A DNA stretch of 23,564 nucleotides from a virus: positions 1 through 23,564 of IMG/VR virus record IMGVR_UViG_3300006076_000028, one strand, 5' to 3'. Of the stretch, positions 9,801-16,102 are shown piece by piece. The first letter of the stretch is position 1. Each line of letters starts with the position of its first letter. The position numbers and the translations under genes are program-made. The notes beneath the pieces were generated by a model. The model was not told the origin of the DNA and did no database searches. It was given only the letters and a program-made list of their open reading frames with translations.

Positions 9801-11390
9801 CTTGTGCTTCAGCTGATTCTTCTGCCAGGAGTAGGGAGTCTTGATCTGCATCTGGATCGTTAGAGAGTTCCTGTTCTCCTTCAGCGTAGGAGCCACATAG
9901 GACTTGTAGGTCTCGTCGAAGCCAAAGAGACTACGAAGGCTTGTGGCTAAGTCAGAGAGACCCTTGGAGTCTCCTATGCCGAACTGATAGAGCAGTCCTT
10001 GGGAGTCAGCGAACTTAATCCCGTAGCCTCCAAGGAACAGTGAGTCCTTGACGTAGGCAGCTCTGGTCAGATGAAGAGTTCCTTCTCGTCCATTAGGTCC
10101 GCTGTCCTGAAGCACAGGAACCCCGTCATTAAGCCTCCAATAGCCCGCAGTCGTGGCAGCCTCAGCGTCCGTGAGACTCCTTGCAGCCCATGCAAGCACC
10201 TCAGCAGCAGAGCGAGTAGTGTGCCACCATCTAAGCTCTGCTAGTCCTGTGCCTCTAGGAGGGGACTTGCACCAGTAGTTCGGAGGTTTGTTGCTCGGGT
10301 CAATACTGGCTGGATCAGGATGTGCGGGCAGATGAGCAGTGACTCCTCTGTAGATCGTAGAGGTTGTGAACTTCTCTCTGATGTTCGCAGAAGAAGCAGC
10401 CCCTCCTCTCACAGTGTATTCATTGAGTAGAACGATGTCCCTCTGGAGAGTTACTGCATCTGCAATGGTGTAGCCATTGTGGACATCATATTCCCCTGCC
10501 CAGGCTCTTGTCCTTGTAGAGCCACTGAGCTTACTCACATCTGTCAGGGTGGCTACATCAACCCCATGCACATAGAGCTTCATTGTGTCTGGAGTAGTCC
10601 CAACTGATTCCTGGTAGGTCAGAGCTACGTGGTAGGTAGTCCCTGGAATCCATAGACCTAGGTCATACTGGAACTTCATGGATGTGGAGCTTCTGAGATA
10701 CTTATTGTATTCAGAGGCATTTCCTGAGTCCACTCCGACCATATACCACTCAACATGAAGGATCATGTGTCCAGAGGTATCCATCCAGATAGAGATGGCC
10801 ATAGAGGGGATGGCTGCTACTACGTAGGCATGTGCAGCGTCAGGGAATGAGAAGGTGAGGGAAGCGTCTAGGTCCACAAGGCTGCACTGACCGACAGTGA
10901 CACACTGGTCGTAGACGTAACAGCCAAAGGACTCTCTGATAGGCTGCCCATAGTGAGAAGCAGCAGCCGTCCCTGGCCAAAGCCTATGCCTCTTTGATCC
11001 TTCGTAAAGGAGGTCACTGATATCCCCTGACTTGAGAACGAACTCTAAGGACCAGTCCCTGTCTGTCCTAGGCTTGAAGTCGTCATGCTCTCTGATGAGT
11101 CCATAGGAGTAGGGAGTCATCCAGTAGTCAATGGTGTCCTTACTGGCATTGCTGCTTGTGGTGTCCACCTTAATCATCTTCCTAAGCTCAGGAGATGTGT
11201 GCTTGGACAGGCAGCAGTCGTTGATAGGAGTGTCCATGTAGGGAGCGTAGGCCCATCTCTTATGGATCCTTCCATCAGGACTACGAACATTCTCAGCCCT
11301 GCGATAGAAGCCATCAGGAAGCCTGCTGTCCCTAAAGGTTGTGTTGAGGCCTTTGAAATCCTCACTCCTGTCTATGTTCTTTCTACTCAT
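6810..11390 (-). CDS. Tail nozzle / tubular protein B-like, with lectin (LamG-like) insertions
   Basis: This 1,526-residue protein is unusually long for its class (T7 gp12 is about 800). Residues 1-50 (FKGLN, RLPDGFYRRAENV, RIHKRWAY) match the 'gln...lpdg.a..a.NvR..dG.i.kRpGy' start typical of podoviral nozzle proteins. Residues about 860-1530 look like a beta-propeller-containing nozzle core; the segment at 1085-1117 (NDRLLLAGD, SRVYWSFAGQYERF) resembles the propeller strand signature of this group. Between them lie two lectin/LamG-like regions. Residues about 110-450 end in ELRWWHTTRSAAEVL and YWRLNDG, LQDSGPNGREGTL, a classic LamG tail. Residues about 505-745 form a second, weaker one. The start is an ATG overlapping the adaptor gene stop (ATGA at 11387-11390), with no clear Shine-Dalgarno, so coupling is likely. 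The core role is to form the distal tail tube; the inserts may bind host surface glycans (inferred). Confidence 0.8.
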   Translation of the reverse strand: MSRKNIDRSEDFKGLNTTFRDSRLPDGFYRRAENVRSPDGRIHKRWAYAPYMDTPINDCCLSKHTSPELRKMIKVDTTSSNASKDTIDYWMTPYSYGLIREHDDFKPRTDRDWSLEFVLKSGDISDLLYEGSKRHRLWPGTAAASHYGQPIRESFGCYVYDQCVTVGQCSLVDLDASLTFSFPDAAHAYVVAAIPSMAISIWMDTSGHMILHVEWYMVGVDSGNASEYNKYLRSSTSMKFQYDLGLWIPGTTYHVALTYQESVGTTPDTMKLYVHGVDVATLTDVSKLSGSTRTRAWAGEYDVHNGYTIADAVTLQRDIVLLNEYTVRGGAASSANIREKFTTSTIYRGVTAHLPAHPDPASIDPSNKPPNYWCKSPPRGTGLAELRWWHTTRSAAEVLAWAARSLTDAEAATTAGYWRLNDGVPVLQDSGPNGREGTLHLTRAAYVKDSLFLGGYGIKFADSQGLLYQFGIGDSKGLSDLATSLRSLFGFDETYKSYVAPTLKENRNSLTIQMQIKTPYSWQKNQLKHKTDTNADNLNNNAPHPSELTDGTRDSTVIPTSETVPGFYQTCWAVEAYTSPNGSLGEFDGQAVANRVPILRGLIDEDGYFIFEYWGRDAAGTAVKIYRKKSTTPLSLDTVTTLTWQIHFNINSQKLELRLFKDNAEDGTPLPIDCYATMLHNGIYSISLGSTGLANEQFGSVVGDMRSFNLYSGHRNDPFATAQSYITMGTFRLWAGALDLQDIVKAASSFQGKTEAPISLLVNLVIDKVYGKQVLSKARYPAVFDNVYRITTGGFPSYDKNKTDVFGDLDPVRVMDCVPDTSADDCLGFSNLGPTVMKYEGLDDQIVRAKWQGLFSYVEQGQESGLLGVANNAVLYDKNYKGQFADIYIPNRGLLNEWDNTGVWRSVPVGGKLFMLSSNGEAKVFDGKNLSLAGKRDIRTNAPILAHTTGGNLPVDKWFSISIVYTDQANNLQHVTERSVVKTTSTDRTISIHPIFPSPDPRSTGMAIFMSAPYDSVDLAINAPLQRVDIDTFMPTGVMAHFTSWTTLLSTPRYAWQITDLRLIPETLFENETPVPSGSIGTIYNDRLLLAGDPLAPSRVYWSFAGQYERFDTITDFTSLEDAGGDQIVAMLTAWETVIAFKLGSIWRLVETSPNRFSVQKLTDSLGAIAPESVKLLTIPDTGQSVVFFWSKQGPYLFDGTNYKYIGRAIEQTGTGEAFDWIQKPETITVLHDPNSRELICFYQEKDQSSDRPHNAVVFNYTTGAWTTHTGVWGGPTSTVTAIVEDSSAYALAGEANLPYKPINKLVVGAPNGRVYTLDSKQLAPYVGRDFLPSTLVSGLSGTFQISTVNSVSDVTLNKELVTAIDNELDGVWVMFIKADGTDFVIVPIESNTTDSSSGSDLLRILLDTRIVASLPWSLAVGDTAHLGLAPLYLEAIWDEMDLPGVDKEIVREIWWGHGSFSYRYAVDWDSTWRAYRSVLLTNGEMHRIHTHIQGKAYKYSLYSVDTNIKLDRRMLQVSYSREGDL

Positions 11391-12346
11391 CCGAGAGGTA
11401 GGTCAAGCCTTCCTAGAAAGTCATCACTGTCGTCCCCAAGGACATCATCTAAGATATTGGACTCGCTTCGATCCTCCCTCTCCAGTGTAGAGGCAGTCTC
11501 GTAGTGCGCTCCGAACTCCAGAAGAGTCCCTAGGGCCAGTTCTTTATAGTGGTCCACAGTGTCTTGCTCCTTCTTCATGTGGACAGCTACGAACCATTGA
11601 GCAATGTAGAGAATGACTAGCCTATGCTTCCTCGGCAGAGGAGTAATGTCTGTGTCGTTTACAAGATCTGGAATATCTTTGTAGTAGATCCCTCGTAACA
11701 GGGTCGCCTCTGTTGGGAAAGGGAGCAGAGCTATGAAGTATTTAGGAGATGCAGCATCGCTCTCTGAGATTGGAGACTGAGTGATCGTGTAGTATTGCTT
11801 TAGGTTCAGTCCTCTGAGAGACCATCTCTTCTGGTCATACTCATTGGGAACGATGTAGGATAGGTTGTTCTTCAGGCTGCTGACATTCCGTAACGACCAC
11901 AGTCTGGAGTAGTCATCAGGAAGCTGGATGTAGGGGAAGTAGATAGAGAGGATCTTGCCTGTCTCCGTAGTTCCTATGTAGGGAGCATCCAGAGTTATAG
12001 TGGTCCCAGAGGCCGCAGTGATGATGTAGCCTTGAGTCTCTGGGTCATCCCCTGAGCCCGACAAGACATCACCAGCAGCAATCCCCGTAAGGCTGGACAC
12101 GTTGACGACTGAGGTAGACCCGTTAGTGAAGTCCCCAGTCAGCCCTGTAAGAGGAGCTTTGACTGTGAGGACAAGAGGCTTCTGGAGCCAGAACCTACTC
12201 TCCCTCTTCTGTGCTACCCACTGCTGGGCCTTGTTGATCTGGTCCTCTACCATGGACACCACTTCAGAGTCAGTGGAGTCTAAGCCAAACTCTCTGATGC
12301 AGAGGTTCTTCAGTTCAGACAGAGGATAGTCAACGAGAGAGGCCAT
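11387..12346 (-). CDS. Putative head-to-tail adaptor (tubular protein A-like)
   Basis: This 319-residue protein lies immediately before the nozzle gene, the place of the adaptor in T7-like late operons. The N-terminal 50 residues are helical (LSELKNLCIREFG, EDQINKAQQWVAQKRESRFW), as in gp11/gp4-type adaptors, followed by a beta domain with Gly/Thr/Ser-rich strands at residues 60-130 (GSTSVVNVSSLTGIAAGDVL). The strand IYFPYIQLPDDYSRL is followed by a region containing RLVILYIAQWFVAVHMKKE, a buried helix such adaptors carry near the C terminus. The acidic tail includes DDVLGDDSDDFLGRL. The ATG shares one base with the previous TAA (TAATG). AGGAG lies 14 bases upstream, too far for a normal site, so reinitiation is likely. 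Length is longer than T7 gp11 (about 200) because of the added beta domain. Assigned by position and pattern. Confidence 0.68.
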   Translation of the reverse strand: MASLVDYPLSELKNLCIREFGLDSTDSEVVSMVEDQINKAQQWVAQKRESRFWLQKPLVLTVKAPLTGLTGDFTNGSTSVVNVSSLTGIAAGDVLSGSGDDPETQGYIITAASGTTITLDAPYIGTTETGKILSIYFPYIQLPDDYSRLWSLRNVSSLKNNLSYIVPNEYDQKRWSLRGLNLKQYYTITQSPISESDAASPKYFIALLPFPTEATLLRGIYYKDIPDLVNDTDITPLPRKHRLVILYIAQWFVAVHMKKEQDTVDHYKELALGTLLEFGAHYETASTLEREDRSESNILDDVLGDDSDDFLGRLDLPLG

Positions 12347-12864
12347 TAGAGGTAACTAGCTCCTGCGTTACGGAACTCATCCTGAGCCATCTTGAGAGCA
12401 ATCTTCTTGCTCATAGGCTGTCCAAGGTCAACTACCTTCATAGCCACTGCAAGTTCAGGCCCTGGGTTGGCAAGCTCTTCCTCAGTGGCAGCGATGTAGA
12501 CTTTCCTAGCCTTCTCGAAAGTCTTGAGCTTGTCTGAGTAGCTGTTGTAGATCTCCTTTGCCCTGGCCCTGATCTTCTTCTTGATCTCACTTTCCCGAAC
12601 CTGGGCCTGCTCGTTGGTCACAAAGTCCTCGTGGGCCGAGATCAGGATCTTGGAGGGGTCCGGGGCCTGAGACCGTCTGAGAGCCTCTCTCTTGGCTTTC
12701 GTCCTCCTCGCGGCCTCTACCTCATCTTTTCGATCTGGAGCGATCTGGAAGTCACTGAAGAGGTTTACGGGGGGCTTGGCTGGAGAGATCGAGATGGGGG
12801 AGGCTTGCTCCACCGCTACGGCATCTTCCTCGTCCTGGATGTCAAAGTCATCTTGTTCCTTCAT
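12346..12864 (-). CDS. Hypothetical charged helical protein
   Basis: I chose the second ATG (12862-12864), giving 172 residues. It makes an ATGA overlap with the previous stop and has a perfect GGAGGAG site six bases upstream. An in-frame ATG at 12880-12882 would add six residues but lacks such a site. The N terminus is acidic (KEQDDFDIQDEEDAVAVEQ), followed by a Pro-containing linker and a very charged helical segment (residues about 50-130, with KKKIRARAKEIYNSYSDKLK). The C-terminal third contains LGQPMSKKIALKMAQDEFRN. I recognise no family. Its place just before the adaptor gene suggests a tail or connector assembly role, which is inference only. Confidence 0.65.
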   Translation of the reverse strand: MKEQDDFDIQDEEDAVAVEQASPISISPAKPPVNLFSDFQIAPDRKDEVEAARRTKAKREALRRSQAPDPSKILISAHEDFVTNEQAQVRESEIKKKIRARAKEIYNSYSDKLKTFEKARKVYIAATEEELANPGPELAVAMKVVDLGQPMSKKIALKMAQDEFRNAGASYL

Positions 12865-13187
12865 CGTGATCTCCTCCACCATGCTCCGAATACAAAGGTT
12901 CCAGCTCCTACTCCTGAAGTAGTGATTCTGAGTCGGTCATACTTCTCAACGCTGTAGAGATCCCTGTAGGCATCAGTGCTGGCTGCTGAGGGAGTGAGGA
13001 CCACCAACTGCTCTGCTGTGTTGCCTGGAGTAACTCCGTAGACAGTGCAAGAAGCCCCTGCAACTGTGCAGATGAAGTTCACCATCTCCAGCATAAGCCT
13101 TCCGCTCTCTCCAGAGACATCTACCACATCAGAGTTTGTTACATCTCCTGTGGCTGTGCTTCCTGTGAATGTAGTAAATCTAGTCAT
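12861..13187 (-). CDS. Small beta-rich protein, unknown (accessory virion protein candidate)
   Basis: This 108-residue protein is rich in Thr, Val, Gly and Ser with alternating hydrophobic residues (LMLEMVNFICTVAGASCTVYG, shortened here), which predicts a small beta sandwich. Two cysteines lie about eight residues apart in the middle. It ends with AWWRRSR, and the last codons double as the Shine-Dalgarno for the next gene. The ATG has AGGA eight bases upstream, and the gap to the tailspike stop is eight bases. Proteins of this size and pattern occur near capsid or tail genes as trimeric accessory or decoration proteins; nothing decisive is visible. It is the first gene after the compositional island and returns to the base usage of the rest of the window. 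Confidence 0.62.
   Translation of the reverse strand: MTRFTTFTGSTATGDVTNSDVVDVSGESGRLMLEMVNFICTVAGASCTVYGVTPGNTAEQLVVLTPSAASTDAYRDLYSVEKYDRLRITTSGVGAGTFVFGAWWRRSR
12871..12877 (-). promoter_or_regulatory. Ribosome binding site GGAGGAG that decides a start
   Basis: GGAGGAG on the minus strand lies six bases (ATCACG) before the ATG at 12862-12864. It sits within the last codons of the upstream gene and selects the second ATG over the one at 12880-12882, which has no comparable site. Confidence 0.7.
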
Positions 13188-13195
13188 AAGAGTTC

Positions 13196-14845
13196 CTAAT
13201 CCTCATCTCTTCTTGCTCTCCGTGAAGACACTTCAACTAAGGGGGATGCTCCCCCACTTCCACCACCACTAGAGTATTCTCCACCGCTGAACCCCGCCCC
13301 GGCTGCGTCGCCCCATGCCCCGACGTTCGGCGTTGCAACGTTCGATCCAACGCCATCACTTCCAGGTGGAAGATTGAATCCTGGTATCGCTGAACCTGCC
13401 GAAAGAAGGGGAGACCCTGTATCCGGTCTATAGTCCCAACTCGGTGTTCCAGGTGATGTGTATTTAGGATCACCCGTTGTCGCAGAACTTAAATAGGTCG
13501 GCAGCGTCTGCTGATGGTGAATGTTCGTAAAAGTGCATGCCCCAGAAACAACGGAATCAGAAACGGTATTATCAACTAAATAGAAGCAGCAGTTATGGAA
13601 CCACATTGACCCGCTAAATGCCGTTGGTCCCGCTGAGAACGTAAACCGCTCATCATGTGTTAGGTGGTAGAACAGACAATGCTCATTCCTATTTGCAATC
13701 GAGCTGTTCTCAATTTTTCCGTTGTCTTGGATTAATATGTTGCAGAAAAGCGCATCCTGGATAAGTGGATCCCCCGAAGGAGTCATAGCCGCCTTATCGA
13801 ATAAGAATCCAAGCTCCTCCCAGTCAACACCACGCACATTCATAAAGACCAGGTTGTTCCGAGTAGTGGCGTTCTGAATGGAGATTAGATCTCCATGGAA
13901 CGGTGCTACGATTCTTCCTGTCGTTGCTGTGCAATTGAACACCGATTCGCACTGTTTGATGAATGTTGAGCCGAGATTCGTTGCTGTGCAGTCCCGTAGT
14001 AGGGTCGCCATTAGATATCCGGTCCCCTGATTACTCATTGAACAATCTGTGTAATAGGGTTCATCAAAAGCTGTTGTGGATGCCCAACGCCTTTCAACTG
14101 AAGTATCTATCCACGGATGATCACAGTTGTCGAACCAAATTCGCCTCGTCCCGTAAGTCGAAGACCCACCCTCATCGACCTGCTCTTTTGTCGTCAAGCC
14201 TTCATACTTCACATTGTTTAAGAATCTGGTTCCCCAGCTTGTTCCAGCGAGGATAACCGTTGCCTTAGTTGCTGAAGGATCGGCCTTGATCGTTAGCCAA
14301 GTATTATCCGCTCTTGGGTAGCCCGATGCCATTGATCCAAGCAGAGTATGCGTCCCCGCTTTACAGTAAACGACATCTCCACCGATATCCGCACCAGATC
14401 CCCCTCTTGCGTCCCGAAGGATAGTAAGTGCCTTAGCGAGAGACTGGACCGGGGAGGCCTCTGTTCCTGTGTTTGTATCACTACCCGCCGGGTCCATCCA
14501 AACCGAGTTCGGGGTAAATGCTCCACCTGAGTTATTGTAGATTTTATAAGTGACCACCCTTGTCGTGTTTCCCGTCCCTCCAGGTGTGGCTGTAATCGTC
14601 ACATCTAAAGGGCCGTCGTTTAAGGCCGAGATCGTAAGCGTCGCATTGTAGACCCAGAGTTTATTAGTGTGCTTTCCATAGGATGTCATTGAAGTTTGTG
14701 TGTCTGAGACTGTGGTGGTCCCGTCAGTGATTTCAAACTTAACCGATGCTATCCCGTCCTTGGAGGCAGCCGCCGCCCCAAGTTGGTAAGTCCCGCTCTC
14801 CATTGTCATAGGGACTTCGGTCGGCCTACATATCGCTTGGACCAT
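13196..14845 (-). CDS. Tailspike-like protein with Ig-like and right-handed beta-helix domains
   Basis: This 549-residue protein has an N-terminal Ig/cadherin-like domain (about residues 10-110: SVKFEITDG, DGPLDVTITATPGG). A beta-helix domain begins with VWMDPAGSDTNTGTEASPVQ at about 114-135, the DUF1565/pectate-lyase-like opening 'V.pG.sD.n.GT..sP..sla.Al'. The middle shows repeated short strands with paired Asn/Cys. A C-terminal segment (YRPDTGSPLLSAGSAIPG...NVGAWG) matches the usual end of secreted beta-helix proteins. The last 60 residues include a Gly/Ser-rich linker and a charged tail (SSRRARRDED). Such proteins bind or cleave polysaccharide; a catalytic residue cannot be assigned. The Ig-beta-helix layout is common in bacterial secreted proteins. 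The ATG has AAGGGG upstream, overlapping the previous stop. The gene belongs to a segment of different base composition. A tailspike role is inferred. Confidence 0.72.
   Translation of the reverse strand: MVQAICRPTEVPMTMESGTYQLGAAAASKDGIASVKFEITDGTTTVSDTQTSMTSYGKHTNKLWVYNATLTISALNDGPLDVTITATPGGTGNTTRVVTYKIYNNSGGAFTPNSVWMDPAGSDTNTGTEASPVQSLAKALTILRDARGGSGADIGGDVVYCKAGTHTLLGSMASGYPRADNTWLTIKADPSATKATVILAGTSWGTRFLNNVKYEGLTTKEQVDEGGSSTYGTRRIWFDNCDHPWIDTSVERRWASTTAFDEPYYTDCSMSNQGTGYLMATLLRDCTATNLGSTFIKQCESVFNCTATTGRIVAPFHGDLISIQNATTRNNLVFMNVRGVDWEELGFLFDKAAMTPSGDPLIQDALFCNILIQDNGKIENSSIANRNEHCLFYHLTHDERFTFSAGPTAFSGSMWFHNCCFYLVDNTVSDSVVSGACTFTNIHHQQTLPTYLSSATTGDPKYTSPGTPSWDYRPDTGSPLLSAGSAIPGFNLPPGSDGVGSNVATPNVGAWGDAAGAGFSGGEYSSGGGSGGASPLVEVSSRRARRDED
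13241..13255 (-). repeat. Perfect hairpin near the 3' end of the tailspike gene
   Basis: GGGGGA-TGC-TCCCCC is a 6-base-pair perfect inverted repeat with a three-base loop. It lies inside the Gly/Ser-rich C-terminal coding region, about 45 bases before the tailspike stop, close to the edge of the compositional island. The pairing is certain; a function in transcription or recombination is not shown. Confidence 0.4.
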
Positions 14846-15128
14846 TGCTTACCCCTTCTCGGCTGTCGCCGCCTCGATCTCCGTGTAACCGTCCTCGAAC
14901 GCTTCCTTCGGAGAAAACGACTCGTAGCCGTCTTTGTATCTTACGAAGTAGCCGCCGGGCTTAATACCGTGTTGCCAGGCCCATTCCGCTGTAACTTTTA
15001 CCTCTTCCCCGTCTACCCCACGAAGGAGGTAGTGTTCGCTCATGTCTGTTTTAGGATCAACGATCTCTTTGATCTCCATCCCATCAACGATCTTGTGACA
15101 TCTGTATCGCTTCATTGCCTACCCCTTC
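14843..15128. repeat. Near-identical 16-base junctions flanking the 88-residue gene
   Basis: CATTGCTTACCCCTTC (14843-14858) and CATTGCCTACCCCTTC (15113-15128) differ at one base. On the minus strand each holds, in order, an AAGGGG ribosome binding site, the previous gene's stop and the next gene's ATG. They bracket the 88-residue gene, with starts 270 bases apart. A shorter match (CATTGCTTA) occurs at 5546-5554 at another start. Confidence 0.7.
14849..15115 (-). CDS. Small conserved-type phage protein with GGYFVRYKDGYESFSP motif
   Basis: This 88-residue acidic protein starts MKRYRCHK and contains KPGGYFVRYKDGYESFSP and then KEAFEDGYTEI. Many phages carry a small protein of this kind ('GGY.V.Y.DGY.S.SP..AFE.GY') close to holin and Rz-like genes; its function is not known to me. 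There is no membrane segment. The ATG has AAGGGG eight bases upstream, formed by the last codons of the previous gene. The gene ends in EKG followed by TAA, where the same sequence forms the ribosome binding site of the tailspike gene. It lies in the CpG-rich, CTAG-poor island and is bracketed by near-identical 16-base junctions. Confidence 0.68.
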   Translation of the reverse strand: MKRYRCHKIVDGMEIKEIVDPKTDMSEHYLLRGVDGEEVKVTAEWAWQHGIKPGGYFVRYKDGYESFSPKEAFEDGYTEIEAATAEKG

Positions 15129-15418
15129 GGCGCAACGCCTTTCCTTTTCGTGATCCCGCCCCGCCAGGCCCGAACGCCAAGCAACGACAGCGCGACCGGC
15201 AAAGCCACGTCAACCAAGAACCCCTGAATCGCGGGCCAGATCCCGCTCGTGTTCCCCGCCGTAAAGGAGTCCAGAAGGAGCTTCTTCTGCTCCGGCGAAA
15301 TAATCCCCTTATCGACGGCCTTTTGTAAATCGCCCGCGATCTTGAGCGCGGTCTCGGGATCAGTGATACACGAAGCCAGTAAAAGAACTAACAATCCAGC
15401 AAGAATAAGATTCCTCAT
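15119..15418 (-). CDS. Small phage lipoprotein with a second hydrophobic segment
   Basis: The 99-residue product begins with a signal sequence of the Sec/SPII type: MRN, a Leu/Ala-rich hydrophobic stretch and a lipobox ending LLASC with Cys17 as the expected acylated residue. The mature part has a short helical region (DPETALKIAGDLQKAVDKG) and then a hydrophobic segment at about residues 61-81 (PAIQGFLVDVALPVALSLLG) before a basic tail. The lipobox points to a Gram-negative host and a periplasmic or membrane location. It lies among probable lysis genes. Spanin outer subunits are lipoproteins too, but usually lack a C-terminal hydrophobic segment, so o-spanin is only one option; superinfection exclusion is another. 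The ATG overlaps the previous stop (ATGA, 15415-15418) and has GAGGAGG upstream. Base composition is strongly CpG-rich compared with neighbours. Confidence 0.72.
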   Translation of the reverse strand: MRNLILAGLLVLLLASCITDPETALKIAGDLQKAVDKGIISPEQKKLLLDSFTAGNTSGIWPAIQGFLVDVALPVALSLLGVRAWRGGITKRKGVAPKG

Positions 15419-15780
15419 GCTTCCTCCTCAGTCGGCTCAGGCAGATCTTTCAGTTCGGCAGCAACAGGCTCAGGAGTCTCCTGAAGCTCCTCAGCGGCCT
15501 CAGGAGCAACTTCGATCTCTTTTCCGGCCTCAGACACCTCAGCCTCTTGCTTCGGCTTGTAGGGCGAAAACAGAAGCCTGAACTCATGGTAGCCGATGAG
15601 GGCAACATTCCCGTCTTCGTCTCGGCAGCAGAACTGCCCTTCCACTGAGCCTTCTCCTGGCTTGGCCACCCACCCAGGAGAGCAGTCTTCAAGGCCACAC
15701 TCCTTCAGGAAAGGAGTCATTGCCTTGCCTACTAACTCAGCTTGGATAACAACTCCGTCTTTGTTCTCGTAACGTTCCAT
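15415..15780 (-). CDS. Hypothetical protein with acidic Glu/Pro/Ala tail
   Basis: The 121-residue product has a compact N-terminal half (residues 1-75), with four cysteines (KECGLEDCSPGW and QFCCRDEDG) and a GYHEFRLLFSPYK segment. From about residue 78 on it has a low-complexity acidic tail made of Glu, Ala and Pro (EVAPEAAEELQETPEP). A loose similarity in layout to the 88-residue neighbour (a W, then a glycine-rich strand, then a Y..F..LFSPY segment) hints that both belong to the same broad group of small phage proteins near lysis genes, but this is weak. No signal peptide. The ATG shares a base with the previous stop (TGATG) and has AAGGA close upstream. Confidence 0.62.
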   Translation of the reverse strand: MERYENKDGVVIQAELVGKAMTPFLKECGLEDCSPGWVAKPGEGSVEGQFCCRDEDGNVALIGYHEFRLLFSPYKPKQEAEVSEAGKEIEVAPEAAEELQETPEPVAAELKDLPEPTEEEA

Positions 15781-16070
15781 CAGTCCTTATCCTCTAAATC
15801 CTTAACTAACCATTGAATGTCTCTACGCATCTCTCGCAGTTGTTCGATCAGCATAGTGAACAGTCTTTCTTGCCGCCTTGTCCACCAGATGACCAAGTAG
15901 ACGATAACGGCCCAACTACCTATGTCTTTTATGGAACTCAGAGTTGTAGTCTCTGTAGCTGTGTAGGCAGCCAGCACACCAATCCAACCTACTACCACAG
16001 TTAGGGGAGCAGCTAAGTCTTGCAGCATTGTTGTCTTTCCCTCGTCACACTGTTGCAGAACTTGAGGCAT
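15780..16070 (-). CDS. Holin-like small membrane protein
   Basis: The 96-residue product has two hydrophobic segments, about residues 19-36 (APLTVVVGWIGVLAAYTA) and 48-63 (GSWAVIVYLVIWW), followed by a charged helical C terminus (RRQERLFTMLIEQLREMRRD). This size, two-segment layout and charged tail fit class II-type holins, which form membrane lesions at the end of infection. An i-spanin normally has one segment near the N terminus and is less likely. I kept the first ATG (16068-16070): GGAGGG lies nine bases upstream, whereas Met15 has a poorer site. It is the first gene after the hairpin at 16103-16128, so it heads the downstream group of small genes. No endolysin is recognisable in this window, so the lysis role is inferred. 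Confidence 0.6.
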   Translation of the reverse strand: MPQVLQQCDEGKTTMLQDLAAPLTVVVGWIGVLAAYTATETTTLSSIKDIGSWAVIVYLVIWWTRRQERLFTMLIEQLREMRRDIQWLVKDLEDKD

Positions 16071-16102
16071 AAGTCTGACCCTCCAGTGTTTAGCTGTGTG
16101 GT

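Noticed and set aside
14783-15328. Plus-strand open frame of 181 codons across the tailspike, 88-residue and lipoprotein genes
   Set aside because: It crosses three tightly packed minus-strand genes with clear ribosome sites; its protein has no domain-like pattern and is explained by the higher G+C of this stretch.
16026-16028. Met15 as start of the holin-like protein (a dual-start holin/antiholin pair)
   Set aside because: The first ATG has the better site (GGAGGG at nine bases). A dual start is conceivable but the second site (GAGGG at a long distance) is weak.
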